From assembly GCF_001638985.1 (NCBI RefSeq), contig NW_017265138.1, positions 1,706,255 through 1,770,254 of the forward strand: a stretch of 64,000 bases of DNA. The letters run 5' to 3'. The translations under genes and the position numbers were made by a program. Positions 48,184 to 60,781 of this stretch are shown one piece after another; within the stretch, counting starts at the first letter, position 1, and the number at the start of each line of letters is the position of its first letter. The notes beneath the pieces are model-generated. The model was not told where the DNA came from and did not search any database. It was given only the letters and a program-made list of their open reading frames with translations. The stretch is from Phycomyces blakesleeanus NRRL 1555(-) (Eukaryota > Mucoromycota > Mucoromycetes > Mucorales > Phycomycetaceae).

Positions 48184-48480
48184 GTCAGTCGAGTCAGTCG
48201 AGTCAGTCGAGTCAGTCGAGTCAGTCGAGTCAGTCGAGTCAAGCGAGTCAGTCGAGTCGGTCGAGTCAAGCGAGTCAAGCGAGTCAGTCGAGTCGGTCGA
48301 GTCAAGCGAGTCAAGCGAGTCAGTCGAGTCGGTCGAGTCAAGCGAGTCAAGCGAGTCAAGCGAGTCAAGCGAGTCAGTCGAGTCGGTCGAGTCAAGCGAG
48401 TCAAGCGAGTCAGTCGAGTCGGTCGAGTCAAGCGAGTCAGTCGAGTCGGTCGAGTCAAGCGAGTCAGTCAAGTCAGTCGA
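48184..48480. repeat. 9-bp minisatellite, 33 units, higher-order pattern
   Basis: Exactly 33 head-to-tail nine-base units of three main types: A GTCAGTCGA, B GTCAAGCGA, C GTCGGTCGA. The order starts with six A units. Then four-unit blocks BBAC repeat, with one expanded to BBBBAC and others shortened to BAC. One unit near the end is GTCAGTCAA. Because nine is a multiple of three and no unit forms a stop, long frames are open on both strands (Ser-Arg-Val, Asp-Ser-Thr and Leu-Thr-Arg repeats). These are a by-product of the repeat, not evidence of genes. Confidence 0.95.
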
Positions 48481-51400
48481 GACCCCATCATAAAAAATTA
48501 CTAAAATCCCTGATTTCATTTAATCAAATATATAAATAAATTTCTAGTAACCAACAATACCAAAGGAATCAAAAACATCAGAAAAGAAGATTAACGATAA
48601 AAATAAAACTAAATTGTCAACTCACACACTGACACAATCCTGATAGGGCCAATCAGTCAAGATTTAAGACTATACTACGAAGGTAAAATATTTGGTGCAT
48701 TACATATTGTTAGTACCAAAGAAGTGAATCGCAATGGATATCTAGGTAAACTAATTATATAGCCACTGGGTCTTGAATTTTAAAGGTTTTTGATGGTTTA
48801 TTATTGGCTGCCAATAAAGCAATACGAAGTACACAAGTGCATAGTATGTGTGTATTATACCTGAGATGTTTACTAAGTCAGGTTTATCAGCAATGATATA
48901 GTCTCCTCTGGATCCTGATATATTTGTTTATTTAATCGTAAAGTGTATAATTAAGCAAGAGTTAGTTTACAAGTTAATTTCTAAAGTGATAATACCTGAG
49001 ACAGCATCATATGACTAACTCTACAGAGGATTTAAATCATACTTAATACTACGGCAATGATCTCACCAGTCATTAACCAACAACAACCTTAAACCCAGGA
49101 AGCAAATATTCATATCTTATAAACAATTAGGATCTGTATTTCTTAAACAAACAACACTCTCACTGTACCTATTACTATCTTACAAGTTTATTCGTTTACC
49201 TCAGCAGGTATTTCAGCTCTTGAATAAACTGTTCGTATAAACATGTTAATCAACAGAGCCTTTCAGTAGCCACAAAATGACCAAATGCACTAACCGAGAA
49301 ACCAGCCCAAAATACCACCAAACCTTTCTCTAACTTCATTGGAGAAACTATACGGGGGTTTTTTTTAATTAGGAAACATTCTTATGGATGGTGTCAGAAT
49401 CATTGTCTTTTAACATAAGCGAGAACCTATCTAAGAATTTTACTCTATCTCCAGTCTTCCACTGGAATATTAACTCTAGATCTTACCAAACGAAGCATAT
49501 TATTTGATTGTGTAGATACCACTTTGACCAATATACTGAGACGTAATAAGCAAAGCCGTTTGCAGAAAAGTTTTTTTATAACAATATCGTAACAAACGGC
49601 TGTACTGATTTTAACTTTTGTTTTTAAAAAAAGCTACTTTGGCGATACCTATACAGCTCGCACTCAAACAAAGGGTAATATTGTTAGTATCATGTAGTAT
49701 ATATGGTCTCTATTGACTATGATTTTAGTCAAGTGTTCCAATGTTAGTTTCTTCTTATATCTTGATGATGTTTTCAATTGTCGTATAAGGGATGCCTGAT
49801 TCGTCTCTCTGGAATTATCGTCTTTACGAAAAGCAATAGTGTCTTACATAAAAAGGTGAATGACTGATGACAAAGTATTTTTTCTTATACACATTTTGTT
49901 AATGCCGAAGTGTTAATTAATGTAGGAATGTAGCTTTCGTGTGAAATGTAAGAAAGGTGTAATAAAGAAAGAACTCTACTTTTGATTGATAACAAATATT
50001 TGTTTTTTGAATGTGTACTACTGTTTTTTTTACTCAAAATAATACATTGTACCACAAAACCAAAAAGAAATAAATTAGAACCTCAGTTTGAAATAACACA
50101 AATTTATATCTTTGTGCTTTATGTAATTCAACTAAATGTTTGATTATCTTGCGTTCTAGTAATTCGTTTTTGCTGAAAACAAGTGCATTAAAGAGCTAGA
50201 GACGATAAAAAACGAGTGGAATAAGAGGCGCGGCGGGCTTTTAAATAAATCGAATATTCGGAGTATGAATTAGCTTGAAAATTGAAATCCGCTACTTACT
50301 CCTGCAGTGGGAAAGTGTTGTTTTCAGTCTCCATTCGAGTAGTATTAAAAGACAGAATAGATACCATTAGGGTGTTTTAAATGGAAATATTTCCATCGGC
50401 GAGTGTAAAAGGTAAGTCAGCTTCAAAAAGGATTCCGAAACTAGTGAAGTATATGTAAAAAATATGTAAATCAAAAAGCTTCAAAAGGTTTCTTTTAGAT
50501 TTTTAAAAGTTGATTATTTTTTACAGAACTTTACGTAAGGAAGTTCAGTAATATATTTTTATATTAGATGTTATTAGCTAATTAATAGAGTATGGATAGA
50601 AAATAAAAACCTTGAATTCTTCAAGATCTTTAAACTTGAAACACCCTATTTTATCAGACACGGATTTAATATGAAATGTCAAATTGAACAATATGCTCCC
50701 TGGTTAAGAATTGTAAAGATAGACGAAAAAGAAAATATATCCTTATTATAAGAGCTGTATCTTATCAGGTTTAATAAAATATATATGTTTATTTGATTTA
50801 TATAAGATTTTCAAATATATTTAACTGAAATAAAACAAAACTAAGAATCTTATCAACTAAGAATTTAATAATTTTATTTGATGTTGGAATATCAAGTTTT
50901 ATTGAAAAATAAAAAAAAAAGGAAAACACTATTATACAAAAAACACTTAACAACTTATTGAGAACAAGTATACATTCTAAATATCAGTTAAATATTGGAT
51001 ATTATCAATAATAATAATAATGAAAATAAAATCCAAAGAAAAATAAAAAAAAATATAATTAAATATTAAAAACAATTTATCCTTCACTTGTTTATTGAAT
51101 TTTTTAAACATCTGCTTTGATTTGATTAAATCAAATCCGTTTTTATATAAATTTATTTTATTTATAGACACGGAGTCTTTGTTCCCTTTAATTCTCTCTG
51201 ATATTTGTTTATTCTTATTGTGTTTAAAGAAGACATTGCAATTGCGATTTATATCAGTTTACTCTTATGATACCCCTGACTTAAACAATCGATATATATA
51301 TTGAAGATTGTTCTGTAATATATACTTTTCTTTGATTGTATTCTATATGTTTGATTATTTCTAAGAACATCTCTAACAATCAGATAATTTTATCTTTTCT

Positions 51401-52374
51401 TAAAATCAAACATCACAACTCTAGATAAAAAAATCACTTCACCCATCAGTTCAATTTAGTTTTTTTTTTAACATAAATTATGGGAGTATTTGCATCAATA
51501 AATTTTAAATCCTTGTCGAAGTTGGCACAAAGATAAAAAAAAAGGCTATATTTTTTCCATAAAATAAAATAATTCAGACTTGTGAATATAACGCTTTACC
51601 AAACTTTTATATTTCAGATAGAAGCTGATATAAATTTGACTGTTTGAGATATGCGAAGATAACAAATTTTAAAATAAAATATATAGAGCAAATAAAAATA
51701 AAATGTTGATAATTAATATAAACGAAGAAGAATAATTAAAGGTGGCTTGTACTAGTTTAAAAGCCTTGATTAATACAATAAAAAGAGAACCTGGTTTGGT
51801 CGGGTAAAATTCAATATATATATATATTATAGTCATTATATATGTATCCGATTAGTTCCTGTGCTTACTTTAAATATAGTTCAGAAGATAAAAAGATTGT
51901 GAGGTTACACGTAGATAGCAAATAGCAAAAACATATTTTATAAAAACATATAAATATAATAATATAGTTTGTACTTAAACTATAAACTCTGAGCCACTTT
52001 ACTATACTCAGACATTTTCTTATAATAAACCATGTGTTTCACAATTGAATACATATACATCACAGATATATATCATTTTCGGTAATGTTTTCCGTAATAT
52101 CTGAGTTAGTACTCACTTGAAGCTGCTAACAGTCCAAATTGGGAATTATAATAGAGGTCGCAAATCACATAAATACGGTGTACACATAAATGTTACCTAA
52201 ACAGTTCTTTTGTGTACATTATACTTTTCCTACAAATGGCCTGATGTTTTTGTTTAATAAAACACAAAGCCTTATATGAAGTAGTCGCACTTTATTAAAC
52301 GAGTGAATCTAAGTCAAATTATGTAGTAGCATATATCAAATGTTGCTTGTTGAAATTTTTAAATATGAGTAAGA
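48481..52374. other. 3.9-kb gene-free transition zone
   Basis: No gene, RNA or element recognised. It is AT-rich with occasional A/T homopolymers, and the frames at 50977-51304 are low-complexity. It separates the last gene and minisatellite from the tandem array. Confidence 0.5.
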
Positions 52375-52639
52375 GCGTCATTGGGATCGAAGAAGGTGTC
52401 GGAATTATGGTGGTATGAATACTATATGACTTGGAGAGTTGAAGGTCAGCTCTGAGAATGGTGACATATAACACTTTAGGTATAGAGAAATATTGTATAT
52501 GACTTCCGAGTGTTGAGGTTTTATTATATGGCCATTATTTCGATTTTTATTTTTCAGTGATTATAAAATAAAAGAATAATATTGTTGGTGGTGGCGATTC
52601 TGGTAGTTTTGTAAAGTTGATGGCGGGATGGTGGGATGG

Positions 52640-53075
52640 CGGGATGGAGGGAATGTAGGAAGAGGATTGACGCCATCGTTAAATAGAATTTTTATTTTAT
52701 TTTGGTTACGGCGCAGTGAAGGCCACTTTAATATACCGTCCTCTCTGGGCGATTGTAAGTGATCACAAGACGGTCTTTCAACCTATGTATGGGTAACAGT
52801 ATCCCTGTCAATGGACCCTGCTATGTTCCTTTAGCTTAGGGATACACAAAGCTGTCTGCGCAACCAATTGGTAATACCAATTTACAAAAAAGTGCATTCT
52901 GTCCGAATTATCGAGTAGAATCCTTAGGTTGTAAAAAGACACAAAAAGAAATAGACAATATGTATATTTTGTATCAGTGCAGCAATTGTATTGGTAGACA
53001 ATTGGGCGAGTGTGCGAGTGTGCGTATGTGCGTATGTGCGTGTGTGCGTGTGTTGGATAAAAGAAAAGAAAAATA
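52640..53075. repeat. Module A, diverged duplicate of module B
   Basis: Includes GGCGCAGTGAAGGCCACTTT, CAGTATCCCTGTCAAT, CAACCAATTGGTAATA and AAAAAAGTGCATTCTGTCCG, all found again in the same order at 54180-54600. The two modules are clearly related but much more diverged than whole units are from each other, so the duplication is older than the array. The same pair recurs in units 2 and 3. Confidence 0.85.
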
Positions 53076-53078
53076 TAT

Positions 53079-53410
53079 GATAGTAAGCCCAAAATATGAT
53101 AGCAGGTTATATATATATAGTTTGGGAGTAGCTTCTGGTGTGTAACCGTATATTGAATAAAAGGAAAATAAATATATATGATAGTGTATCCAAAATATGA
53201 TAGAGGCTCGTATATATATATATTTTGGGAGTAGCTTTTGGTGTGTGTCCGTGTGTTGAATAATAATAATAAAATATACAAGATAGTATATCCAAAATAT
53301 GATAGAGGCTCATATATGTATATAGTTTGGGAGTAGCTTCTGGTGTGTGCCAGTGTGTTGAATAATAATAATAACATATATAAGATAATATAATCCAAAA
53401 CATGATAACA
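53079..53410. repeat. ~102-bp tandem repeat, three-plus copies, in unit 1
   Basis: Copies start at about 53079, 53180, 53282 and 53384, each with a TATCCAAAATATGATAG core, a TA-rich part, GGGAGTAGCTTCTGGTGTGT and a GTGTTGAATAATAATAA segment. The block recurs at about 57304-57630 and 61470-61800 in the other units. Confidence 0.9.
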
Positions 53411-54179
53411 GTTTATATATATTTAGTTCGAAAGTTACTTTTGGTTTATGAATATCACCCTTTTCATTTTGACTTGGTAATATTTTTTTGTAGGCTCTTG
53501 CTTTTTTGGTGTAAAATGTTTGATGCTTTTTGATCCAATTTCATTAAGTATAATTATAGAAGAATGTGTATGGATCTGGATAGTGTGTTATTTATGAAAC
53601 ATACTAGAAAACATAGTTTAAATTATATTATTATATATAGCTTCTATCATACATTAAAAGTATTAACAAAAATATAAATAACAATGCGATTGTGAATGAT
53701 TTGTAAATATATACCGTGGAATAAAAATCGGCTATAGAAGTATATTCCAATATATCTTGTATTATTATCTATAGATTAAACCCAATCTAATTTTAATTAG
53801 AATCTTGAGGAGACAGGATATATGAACAATTTTGGAATTATTTGAGAGAGGTATGATACAAGCTATATATTTATAAGAAAGCAAAACTATTATTACTAGC
53901 ATATATGTTTTTACGATATTATTATCTTCTGGATTCCGACGGCCCAAGATTGTTGGAAATATCCCTTCAGTCCAGATCGAGCTCAATAGGCGGCCGATCC
54001 GGACAGGACCATATTGCTGATATAACATATTCGGTTTTTATTAGTTAACTGAAATTGTAGTTCTTATTAATCATACATATGTTTTATTTTTATACTGGGC
54101 CGACTTCTGTCTACTATGAGATGTAATATTATATGAATGACGATTCCCAAAAGGAATGAATATTCTCAAAAAGGATGAC

Positions 54180-54600
54180 GGGATGGATGAATGGGGGAAT
54201 GTAGAAGGAGGATGCAAGCCACCGTAAAAAAAAGTTTTTTTTGTTATGATTATGGCGCAGTGAAGGCCACTTTAATATATCATCCTGTCTGAGCGATTGT
54301 AAGTGAGAACTAGGCGGTTTTTAAGTCTATGTATGGGGAACAGTATCCCTGTCAATTGATTCTGCTATGTTATTTTAGCTTATTGATACACAAAAACCGC
54401 CTGCACAACCAATTGGTAATAACAGTTTACAAAAAAGTGCATTCTGTCCGAATTATGGATTATAATCCTTAGTTTGTAAGAAAATATAAAAGGAACATAC
54501 AATCAAGTATATTTTGTACCAGTTCAGCCAATATATTGGTAGACAATTGGGTGAGTGTGCGTATGTGTGTGTGGTGGATTAAAGAAAAGACATATATATA
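54180..54600. repeat. Module B, diverged duplicate of module A
   Basis: Matches module A block by block (GGCGCAGTGAAGGCCACTTT, CAGTATCCCTGTCAAT, CAACCAATTGGTAATA). It then continues into TAATATATTAATAAAAAGAA and ACAATGCGATAGTTAATGAT, which in module A lie ~0.6 kb further on, after the 102-bp repeats (53655-53700). The 102-bp block therefore looks inserted or expanded within copy A. Confidence 0.8.
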
Positions 54601-55774
54601 GTATCTGTCACACATTTAATATATTAATAAAAAGAAAAAAACAATGCGATAGTTAATGATCCATCGAGCTATTTCGTGGATCAAACTGTTATAAGAACAT
54701 ATTAAATTAATTCCTATTTAGTTTATATAATTTTCAGTAAGATACTATATCACTACAAAAAAGGAGCGATTCAGAGAGTGATTTTAAAAGCTATTATAAG
54801 CATTCTTTATAATCACTAGTTGAATTGCCAATTTTTTCTTAGTGGATCTATTTCTAATAAAGATCTCAAGCAGTGCGATGAACATGATGTCAGTTTATTA
54901 GAGTGTTCAGAATAATTTTTTTTTCTATATGCGCTTTCTTTCTTTCATAACATTTAATTATATAACTAAAAGTTAATTCTATGATATATATTCCATATCA
55001 AAACCTTTATATAAAGTATAGATTCCTTTTATTCTTATATGTTTTATTAAAACATTCTTGCTATTATATTTGCTTATTATCTAATATAAAAACCCGATAC
55101 TCTCAATATTATATATTACTATGCCCAGTTGTGAAAACTTTAGTTCTCTTGTAATACATTTATATATATAATCTAAGACTAGATATCTGTTCTTATCGAC
55201 TATAGCAATTCGGTAAATAAAAAAAAAACTAATTGCATTTTAAACATGTCAATAATATTTTTAATTTATGAGACTTGCTTTAATAAAAAGCTGGGATAAT
55301 ATAAAGAGTCTCTTGATATGCTCTTATAGTCTATACATATATATATATGAACCACTTTCTCTTTCATATTCCAACTAAAGTGGTACAGTTTTACAACCTT
55401 TCTTTTAAGAAATAATATATTAATATATAACATATGTGTCAAGTAAATTTTTATATAAAATCAATTCACGAAAATGGGTAGCCATATAAGAAATTCGGGT
55501 TTTTAAAATGAAAGTCTTTATATTGCTTCTAATCAGAGCAATCAATCCATTGATCTACAATTTTCTATGCATGCTGCTATGTCATCATCTAATGACGAAA
55601 GCATAAAATTTTTTCACAGTTATTTAGTAAGAGTGCCAGCCAGACCATCTCTGTTTTCCTCTTGTGCATGGTAAGTCTATTATTTCCTTTTCATTTGTGT
55701 TGAGGGAGTAGTATAGTCTATAGATATACTAATCTTGACCTTTTTTCTATGTGAATCAGCGGCGTGTCGGATGG

Positions 55775-55838
55775 ATGGGTGTTGGTGTGGTGTGGATGGG
55801 GGGTGTGGTGGGTGTGGTGGGTGTGGTGGGTGTGGGGT
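55775..55838. repeat. G-rich GGTGTGGTGG repeat in unit 1
   Basis: Short tandem of GGTGTGGTGG-like units, strongly G-rich on the plus strand. It is present again at about 60003-60063 with one more G in the first run. Confidence 0.85.
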
Positions 55839-55954
55839 AGTTTAGTTTCCCCTCTCTAGTTAGTTTACGTAGTGGGTAGTCTTTAGATATAGCTTTCGTT
55901 TATCCCTTTAGCTTAGCTTAGATTGATAGTTTCGTTCCCTGTTCACCTTTTATT

Positions 55955-56090
55955 TTTTAAGCCCATAGCTAGCCTCACACCCCAGCGTTCCCGATCTCCT
56001 CCCCACTCCGTTCTCTTCCACGAAGTCAGGACAGGTCTACGCCCTGTGGAGGATGGATCCGCCTTTATAGGTGGTGAACTAAGATTCTGA
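55955..56090. other. GC-rich island within the array unit
   Basis: In DNA that is mostly AT-rich, this ~130 bp is GC-rich (for example CACACCCCAGCGTTCCCGAT, GGACAGGTCTACGCCCTGTG). It is essentially unchanged in unit 2 (60181-60316). It falls in a minus-strand open frame of 94 codons, but that frame is not recognisable. It could be a structured or transcribed element, or captured sequence. Confidence 0.5.
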
Positions 56091-56312
56091 CGATATATTT
56101 GAATATTAATAAAATTTTTTTTTAAACCATTTTTGTCTGCCCATAAATACAATGTCTGCTTTACAAATGATTGAGAGAAACACTTTATTATTAGAAGAAA
56201 ACTGAATAAAACAATGCGCGAGAACAATAATATGAGTTTATTTTTTATTTAAAAATATCAAGTTTTAATAGTAGTGTATTTTTTATATGGGCGAGAAGTG
56301 GGCGGTGTGAGT

Positions 56313-56426
56313 GGGTGGTCCGTGTGGGTGGGTGGGTGGTCCGTGTGGGTGGTCCGTGTGGGTGGTCCGTGTGGGTGGTCCGTGTGGGTGGTCCGTGTGG
56401 GTGGTCCGTGTGGGTGGTCCGTGTGA
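56313..56426. repeat. 13-bp minisatellite GTGTGGGTGGTCC, unit 1
   Basis: About eight units of GTGTGGGTGGTCC with one GGTG expansion. Unit 2 has only about four (60536-60588), which accounts for most of the 59-bp length difference between units 1 and 2. Confidence 0.95.
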
Positions 56427-56615
56427 GTAGTCAGTGTGACAAAGTTTTGACATTCATGGCGCATGCTAATGACGAGAGATTAACATCGCGAGACTTTTTG
56501 TTAGGTGGCGTCCGCTTGGTCTAGACCCAGTCGCGTAAAAGTATACTGAAAGGCGTGAGCTTTGAAAATTATGTCCGATGGGATGGAATTAGATGGGATG
56601 GGACGGAATTGAATG

Positions 56616-59600
56616 GCGTCATTGGGATCGAAGAAGGTGTCGGAATTATGGTGGTATGAATACTATATGACTTGGAGAGTTGAAGGTCAGCTCTGAGAAT
56701 GGTGACATATAACACTTTAGGTATAGAGAAATATTGTATATGACTTCCGAGTGTTGAGGTTTTATTATATGGCCATTATTTCGATTTTTATTTTTCAGTG
56801 ATTATAAAATAAAAGAATAATATTGTTGGTGGTGGCGATTCTGGTAGTTTTGTAAAGTTGATGGCGGGATGGTGGGATGGCGGGATGGAGGGAATGTAGG
56901 AAGAGGATTGACGCCATCGTTAAATAGAATTTTTATTTTATTTTGGTTACGGCGCAGTGAAGGCCACTTTAATATACCGTCCTCTCTGGGCGATTGTAAG
57001 TGATCACAAGACGGTCTTTCAACCTATGTATGGGTAACAGTATCCCTGTCAATGGACCCTGCTATGTTCCTTTAGCTTAGGGATACACAAAGCTGTCTGC
57101 GCAACCAATTGGTAATACCAATTTACAAAAAAGTGCATTCTGTCCGAATTATCGAGTAGAATCCTTAGGTTGTAAAAAGACACAAAAAGAAATAGACAAT
57201 ATGTATATTTTGTATCAGTGCAGCAATTGTATTGGTAGACAATTGGGCGAGTGTGCGAGTGTGCGTATGTGCGTGTGTTGGATAAAAGAAAAGAAAAATA
57301 TATGATAGTAAGCCCAAAATATGATAGCAGGTTATATATATATAGTTTGGGAGTAGCTTCTGGTGTGTAACCGTATATTGAATAAAAGGAAAATAAATAT
57401 ATATGATAGTGTATCCAAAATATGATAGAGGCTCGTATATATATATATTTTGGGAGTAGCTTTTGGTGTGTGTCCGTGTGTTGAATAATAATAATAAAAT
57501 ATACAAGATAGTATATCCAAAATATGATAGAGGCTCATATATGTATATAGTTTGGGAGTAGCTTCTGGTGTGTGCCAGTGTGTTGAATAATAATAATAAC
57601 ATATATAAGATAATATAATCCAAAACATGATAACAGTTTATATATATTTAGTTCGAAAGTTACTTTTGGTTTATGAATATCACCCTTTTCATTTTGACTT
57701 GGTAATATTTTTTTGTAGGCTCTTGCTTTTTTGGTGTAAAATGTTTGATGCTTTTTGATCCAATTTCATTAAGTATAATTATAGAAGAATGTGTATGGAT
57801 CTGGATAGTGTGTTATTTATGAAACATACTAGAAAACATAGTTTAAATTATATTATTATATATAGCTTCTATCATACATTAAAAGTATTAACAAAAATAT
57901 AAATAACAATGCGATTGTGAATGATTTGTAAATATATACCGTGGAATAAAAATCGGCTATAGAAGTATATTCCAATATATCTTGTATTATTATCTATAGA
58001 TTAAACCCAATCTAATTTTAATTAGAATCTTGAGGAGACAGGATATATGAACAATTTTGGAATTATTTGAGAGAGGTATGATACAAGCTATATATTTATA
58101 AGAAAGCAAAACTATTATTACTAGCATATATGTTTTTACGATATTATTATCTTCTGGATTCCGACGGCCCAAGATTGTTGGAAATATCCCTTCAGTCCAG
58201 ATCGAGCTCAATAGGCGGCCGATCCGGACAGGACCATATTGCTGATATAACATATTCGGTTTTTATTGGTTAACTGAAATTGTAGTTCTTATTAATCATA
58301 CATATGTTTTATTTTTATACTGGGCCGACTTCTGTCTACTATGAGATGTAATATTATATGAATGACGATTCCCAAAAGGAATGAATATTCTCAAAAAGGA
58401 TGACGGGATGGATGAATGGGGGAATGTAGAAGGAGGATGCAAGCCACCGTAAAAAAAAGTTTTTTTTGTTATGATTATGGCGCAGTGAAGGCCACTTTAA
58501 TATATCATCCTGTCTGAGCGATTGTAAGTGAGAACTAGGCGGTTTTTAAGTCTATGTATGGGGAACAGTATCCCTGTCAATTGATTCTGCTATGTTATTT
58601 TAGCTTATTGATACACAAAAACCGCCTGCACAACCAATTGGTAATAACAGTTTACAAAAAAGTGCATTCTGTCCGAATTATGGATTATAATCCTTAGTTT
58701 GTAAGAAAATATAAAAGGAACATACAATCAAGTATATTTTGTACCAGTTCAGCCAATATATTGGTAGACAATTGGGTGAGTGTGCGTATGTGTGTGTGGT
58801 GGATTAAAGAAAAGACATATATATAGTATCTGTCACACATTTAATATATTAATAAAAAGAAAAAAACAATGCGATAGTTAATGATCCATCGAGCTATTTC
58901 GTGGATCAAACTGTTATAAGAACATATTAAATTAATTCCTATTTAGTTTATATAATTTTCAGTAAGATACTATATCACTACAAAAAAGGAGCGATTCAGA
59001 GAGTGATTTTAAAAGCTATTATAAGCATTCTTTATAATCACTAGTTGAATTGCCAATTTTTTCTTAGTGGATCTATTTCTAATAAAGATCTCAAGCAGTG
59101 CGATGAACATGATGTCAGTTTATTAGAGTGTTCAGAATAATTTTTTTTTCTATATGCGCTTTCTTTCTTTCATAACATTTAATTATATAACTAAAAGTTA
59201 ATTCTATGATATATATTCCATATCAAAACCTTTATATAAAGTATAGATTCCTTTTATTCTTATATGTTTTATTAAAACATTCTTGCTATTATATTTGCTT
59301 ATTATCTAATATAAAAACCCGATACTCTCAATATTATATATTACTATGCCCAGTTGTGAAAACTTTAGTTCTCTTGTAATACATTTATATATATAATCTA
59401 AGACTAGATATCTGTTCTTATCGACTATAGCAATTCGGTAAATAAAAAAAAAACTAATTGCATTTTAAACATGTCAATAATATTTTTAATTTATGAGACT
59501 TGCTTTAATAAAAAGCTGGGATAATATAAAGAGTCTCTTGATATGCTCTTATAGTCTATACATATATATATATGAACCACTTTCTCTTTCATATTCCAAC

Positions 59601-60781
59601 TAAAGTGGTACAGTTTTACAACCTTTCTTTTAAGAAATAATATATTAATATATAACATATGTGTCAAGTAAATTTTTATATAAAATCAATTCACGAAAAT
59701 GGGTAGCCATATAAGAAATTCGGGTTTTTAAAATGAAAGTCCTTATATTGCTTCTAATCAGAGCAATCAATCCATTGATCTACAATTTTCTATGCATGCT
59801 GCTATGTCATCATCTAATGACGAAAGCATAAAATTTTTTCACAGTTATTTAGTAAGAGTGCCAGCCAGACCATCTCTGTTTTCCTCTTGTGCATGGTAAG
59901 TCTATTATTTCCTTTTCATTTGTGTTGAGGGAGTAGTATAGTCTATAGATATACTAATCTTGACCTTTTTTCTATGTGAATCAGCGGCGTGTCGGATGGA
60001 TGGGTGTTGGTGTGGTGTGGATGGGGGGGTGTGGTGGGTGTGGTGGGTGTGGTGGGTGTGGGGTAGTTTAGTTTCCCCTCTCTAGTTAGTTTACGTAGTG
60101 GGTAGTCTTTAGATATAGCTTTCGTTTATCCCTTTAGCTTAGCTTAGATTGATAGTTTCGTTCCCTGTTCACCTTTTATTTTTTAAGCCCATAGCTAGCC
60201 TCACACCCCAGCGTTCCCGATCTCCTCCCCACTCCGTTCTCTTCCACGAAGTCAGGACAGGTCTACGCCCTGTGGAGGATGGATCCGCCTTTATAGGTGG
60301 TGAACTAAGATTCTGACGATATATTTGAATATTAATAAAATTTTTTTTTAAACCATTTTTGTCTGCCCATAAATACAATGTCTGCTTTACAAATGATTGA
60401 GAGAAACACTTTATTATTAGAAGAAAACTGAATAAAACAATGCGTGAGAACAATAATATGAGTTTATTTTTTATTTAAAAATATCAAGTTTTAATAGTAG
60501 TGTATTTTTTATATGGGCGAGAAGTGGGCGGTGTGAGTGGGTGGTCCGTGTGGGTGGTCCGTGTGGGTGGTCCGTGTGGGTGGTCCGTGTGAGTAGTCAG
60601 TGTGACAAAGTTTTGACATTCATGGCGCATGCTAATGACGAGAGATTAACATCGCGAGACTTTTTGTTAGGTGGCGTCCGCTTGGTCTAGACCCAGTCGC
60701 GTAAAAGTATACTGAAAAGCGTGAGCTTTGAAAATTATGTCCGATGGGATGGAATTAGATGGGATGGGATGGAATTGAATG
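56616..60781. repeat. Tandem array unit 2 (4166 bp)
   Basis: Second complete copy. It has the same order of modules A and B, 102-bp repeats, G-rich repeat, GC island and 13-bp minisatellite. Single-base differences from unit 1 include TTGGTTAACTG at about 58266 against TTAGTTAACTG, and AAAGTCCTTA at about 59738 against AAAGTCTTTA. No gene is supported. Confidence 0.95.
60536..60600. repeat. 13-bp minisatellite, unit 2
   Basis: About four GTGTGGGTGGTCC units, the contracted form of the tract at 56313-56426. Confidence 0.9.

Larger units (their letters stand above)
52375..56615. repeat. Tandem array unit 1 (4241 bp)
   Basis: First complete copy of a large head-to-tail repeat. The left junction is sharp: unique DNA up to ...GAGTAAGA, then GCGTCATTGGGATCGAAGAA, which begins the next unit at 56616 too. 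It is almost identical to unit 2 except for 16 extra bases in a GTGTGCG stretch near 53030, more 13-bp minisatellite units near 56330-56420, and scattered single-base changes. No protein gene is credible. Frames on the minus strand are repeats of a 34-residue Tyr/Ile/Leu-rich translation of a ~102-bp tandem repeat. Confidence 0.95.

Noticed and set aside
48184..48480. CRISPR array
   Set aside because: Units are contiguous 9-mers without spacers, in eukaryotic DNA.
48141..48519. Long open frames through the 9-bp minisatellite (Ser-Arg-Val, Leu-Thr-Arg, Asp-Ser-Thr repeats)
   Set aside because: They are open on both strands only because the 9-bp unit has no stop. There is no start context, splice signal or non-repeat domain.
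52808..53403. Minus-strand frames in the array (Tyr/Ile/Leu-rich, repeated in units 2 and 3)
   Set aside because: They translate the 102-bp TA-rich tandem repeat. Unit 1 and unit 2 frames differ in length because of a 16-bp change, and no family is recognisable.
53765..54028. 87-codon minus-strand frame identical in all three units
   Set aside because: Identity follows from whole-unit homogenisation and not from selection on the frame. The sequence has no domain resemblance.
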